Made by a program: the position numbers and the translations under genes. The notes below the pieces were generated by a model, which was given only the letters and a program-made list of their open reading frames with translations, made no database searches and was not told where the DNA came from. A stretch of 53,735 nt of DNA from Rhodocyclales bacterium (lineage in GTDB: Bacteria; Pseudomonadota; Gammaproteobacteria; Burkholderiales; Rhodocyclaceae): contig JACRIZ010000058.1 in the NCBI GenBank assembly GCA_016235765.1, forward strand, positions 1 to 53,735, written 5' to 3'. Within the stretch, counting starts at the first letter, position 1, and each line of letters begins with the position of its first letter. Below, one piece after another: positions 52,053 to 53,735 of this stretch.

Positions 52053-52657
52053 TCGCGCGGCACGGTGTCGGCGAAGGCCGGTCGATGCATCAGCTTCTCG
52101 TGCAGCTTGCCGAGGTTGGGGTGGCGGCCGCGCCAGTCGATGTCCGGGAAGCGGAAATCCAGATAGCCGAGTGCGCAGCCGACAGCGATGTCGGCAAAGG
52201 TGAAGGGCGTGCCCATGCACCAGGGTTTCTCGCCCAGTTCCAGCGCGATCCGTTCGAGGGCGGCGTCGACGACCGCGAGTTCGCGCTTCATCCAGTTCTC
52301 GCTGCGTTCCTTGGCCGGCCGCAGTTGTTCCATGCGGCAACCCACGGCGGCATCGAGCACGCCATCTGCCAGCGCCTCCCAGCGCTTGACCTCGAGCCGC
52401 TCGCGGCTGGGCTGCGGGAACAGCTTGTTGTTGGGCGCCAGGTTGTCGAGGTACTCGACGATGACCGGGGAATCGAACAGCGCGCTGTCGTCATCGAGCA
52501 CGAGGACGGGAACGCGCGCCAGCGGGTTATAGCGCGTGACGCTGGTGTTGGGGTCGTTGGGCGAGTCGATGATCCACTCGAAATCGATCTTCTTCTCGGC
52601 AAGGACGACGCGCGCCTTGCGGGCATACGGACTGGTAAGCGTACCGAGCAGTTTCAT
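52049..52657 (-). CDS. Glutathione S-transferase family protein
   Basis: A 202-residue GST-fold protein. The N-terminal thioredoxin-like domain opens [19 protein letters not shown], with [20 protein letters not shown] holding the cis-Pro and the glutathione-contact region. The C-terminal helical domain includes [16 protein letters not shown]. The N-terminus resembles YibF-like bacterial GSTs. The ATG at 52657 fits the family; a longer frame to 52717 has no support. A TATAAT box lies on the same strand at 52699-52694. Confidence 0.93.
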   Translation of the reverse strand: MKLLGTLTSPYARKARVVLAEKKIDFEWIIDSPNDPNTSVTRYNPLARVPVLVLDDDSALFDSPVIVEYLDNLAPNNKLFPQPSRERLEVKRWEALADGVLDAAVGCRMEQLRPAKERSENWMKRELAVVDAALERIALELGEKPWCMGTPFTFADIAVGCALGYLDFRFPDIDWRGRHPNLGKLHEKLMHRPAFADTVPRD

Positions 52658-52693
52658 CGTTTTCGTTGTCGAGCATCCATTGGGGTAAGGAAA

Positions 52694-52699
52694 ATTATA
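52694..52699 (-). promoter_or_regulatory. -10 box of the GST gene
   Basis: A perfect TATAAT on the minus strand, 36 nt before the GST start, in the AT-rich divergent region with purB. No -35 box is clear. Confidence 0.45.
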
Positions 52700-52742
52700 G
52701 CCGCCCCTTGCCCCCACTTGCTGACGGCTTGCTTGCGATTAG

Positions 52743-53735
<993 letters not shown>

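Overview
The window looks like a chromosomal segment of a GC-rich betaproteobacterium, most plausibly Rhodocyclales or a close relative. This is inferred from gene content (ilvE, zinc-finger protein, waaF in that order; split glycolate oxidase genes; a fused PntA with PntB; several c-di-GMP enzymes) and high GC. No tRNA, rRNA, CRISPR array, insertion sequence or prophage was found. Both edges cut genes: a histidine kinase at the left and purB at the right.

Layout. 1-1.3 kb: histidine kinase C-terminus and a TauE/SafE exporter. 1.4-6.3 kb, minus strand: a chromate-resistance operon (chrB, chrA, a second short ChrB-domain gene, an MFS transporter) with another MFS gene upstream. A 34-bp palindrome overlaps the chrB promoter. 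6.4-12.8 kb: a redox/c-di-GMP locus with PAS-GGDEF and FIST genes on the minus strand, and an HTH-ferredoxin-reductase fusion and a heme-c-motif GGDEF-EAL protein on the plus strand. 12.8-13.05 kb: a large stem-loop with its own apparent minus-strand promoter and operator. 13.05-15.15 kb: a four-gene operon of largely unknown function headed by a LexA/S24-like domain. 15.2-17.5 kb: an acyltransferase and a Tgl-like transglutaminase. 17.5-25.5 kb: glcD-glcE and glcF, separated by an FKBP, an RDD protein, vapBC, an asparagine-synthase-type amidotransferase and a deaminase. 25.5-29.4 kb: MaoC and GMC oxidoreductase (divergent), PP2C phosphatase, CorA. 29.5-32.5 kb: pntAB with a terminator. 32.6-37.0 kb: an MNT/HEPN pair with a damaged toxin, SulP-USP-DksA/TraR genes and a second vapBC. 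37.0-42.3 kb: RhlE-type helicase, a lipoprotein, a membrane protein, UgpB-like protein with a glycerophosphodiesterase, and a small secreted protein with a strong terminator. 42.4-53.7 kb: housekeeping genes (alaS, thioesterase, dgcZ, phosphohexomutase, SnoaL-like, waaF, zinc finger, ilvE, Nudix, mnmA, GST, purB).

The most unusual feature is a dispersed repeat of about 26 bp with core GGCTGACTTT. I count fourteen copies, one degenerate, in both orientations, inside genes (read through in frame) and between them. It could be a DNA-uptake-like or chromosome-organising motif, or a miniature repeat family. A second window-wide pattern is TATAAT-like boxes 5-7 nt before start codons of genes with no ribosome binding site, which suggests frequent leaderless transcripts.
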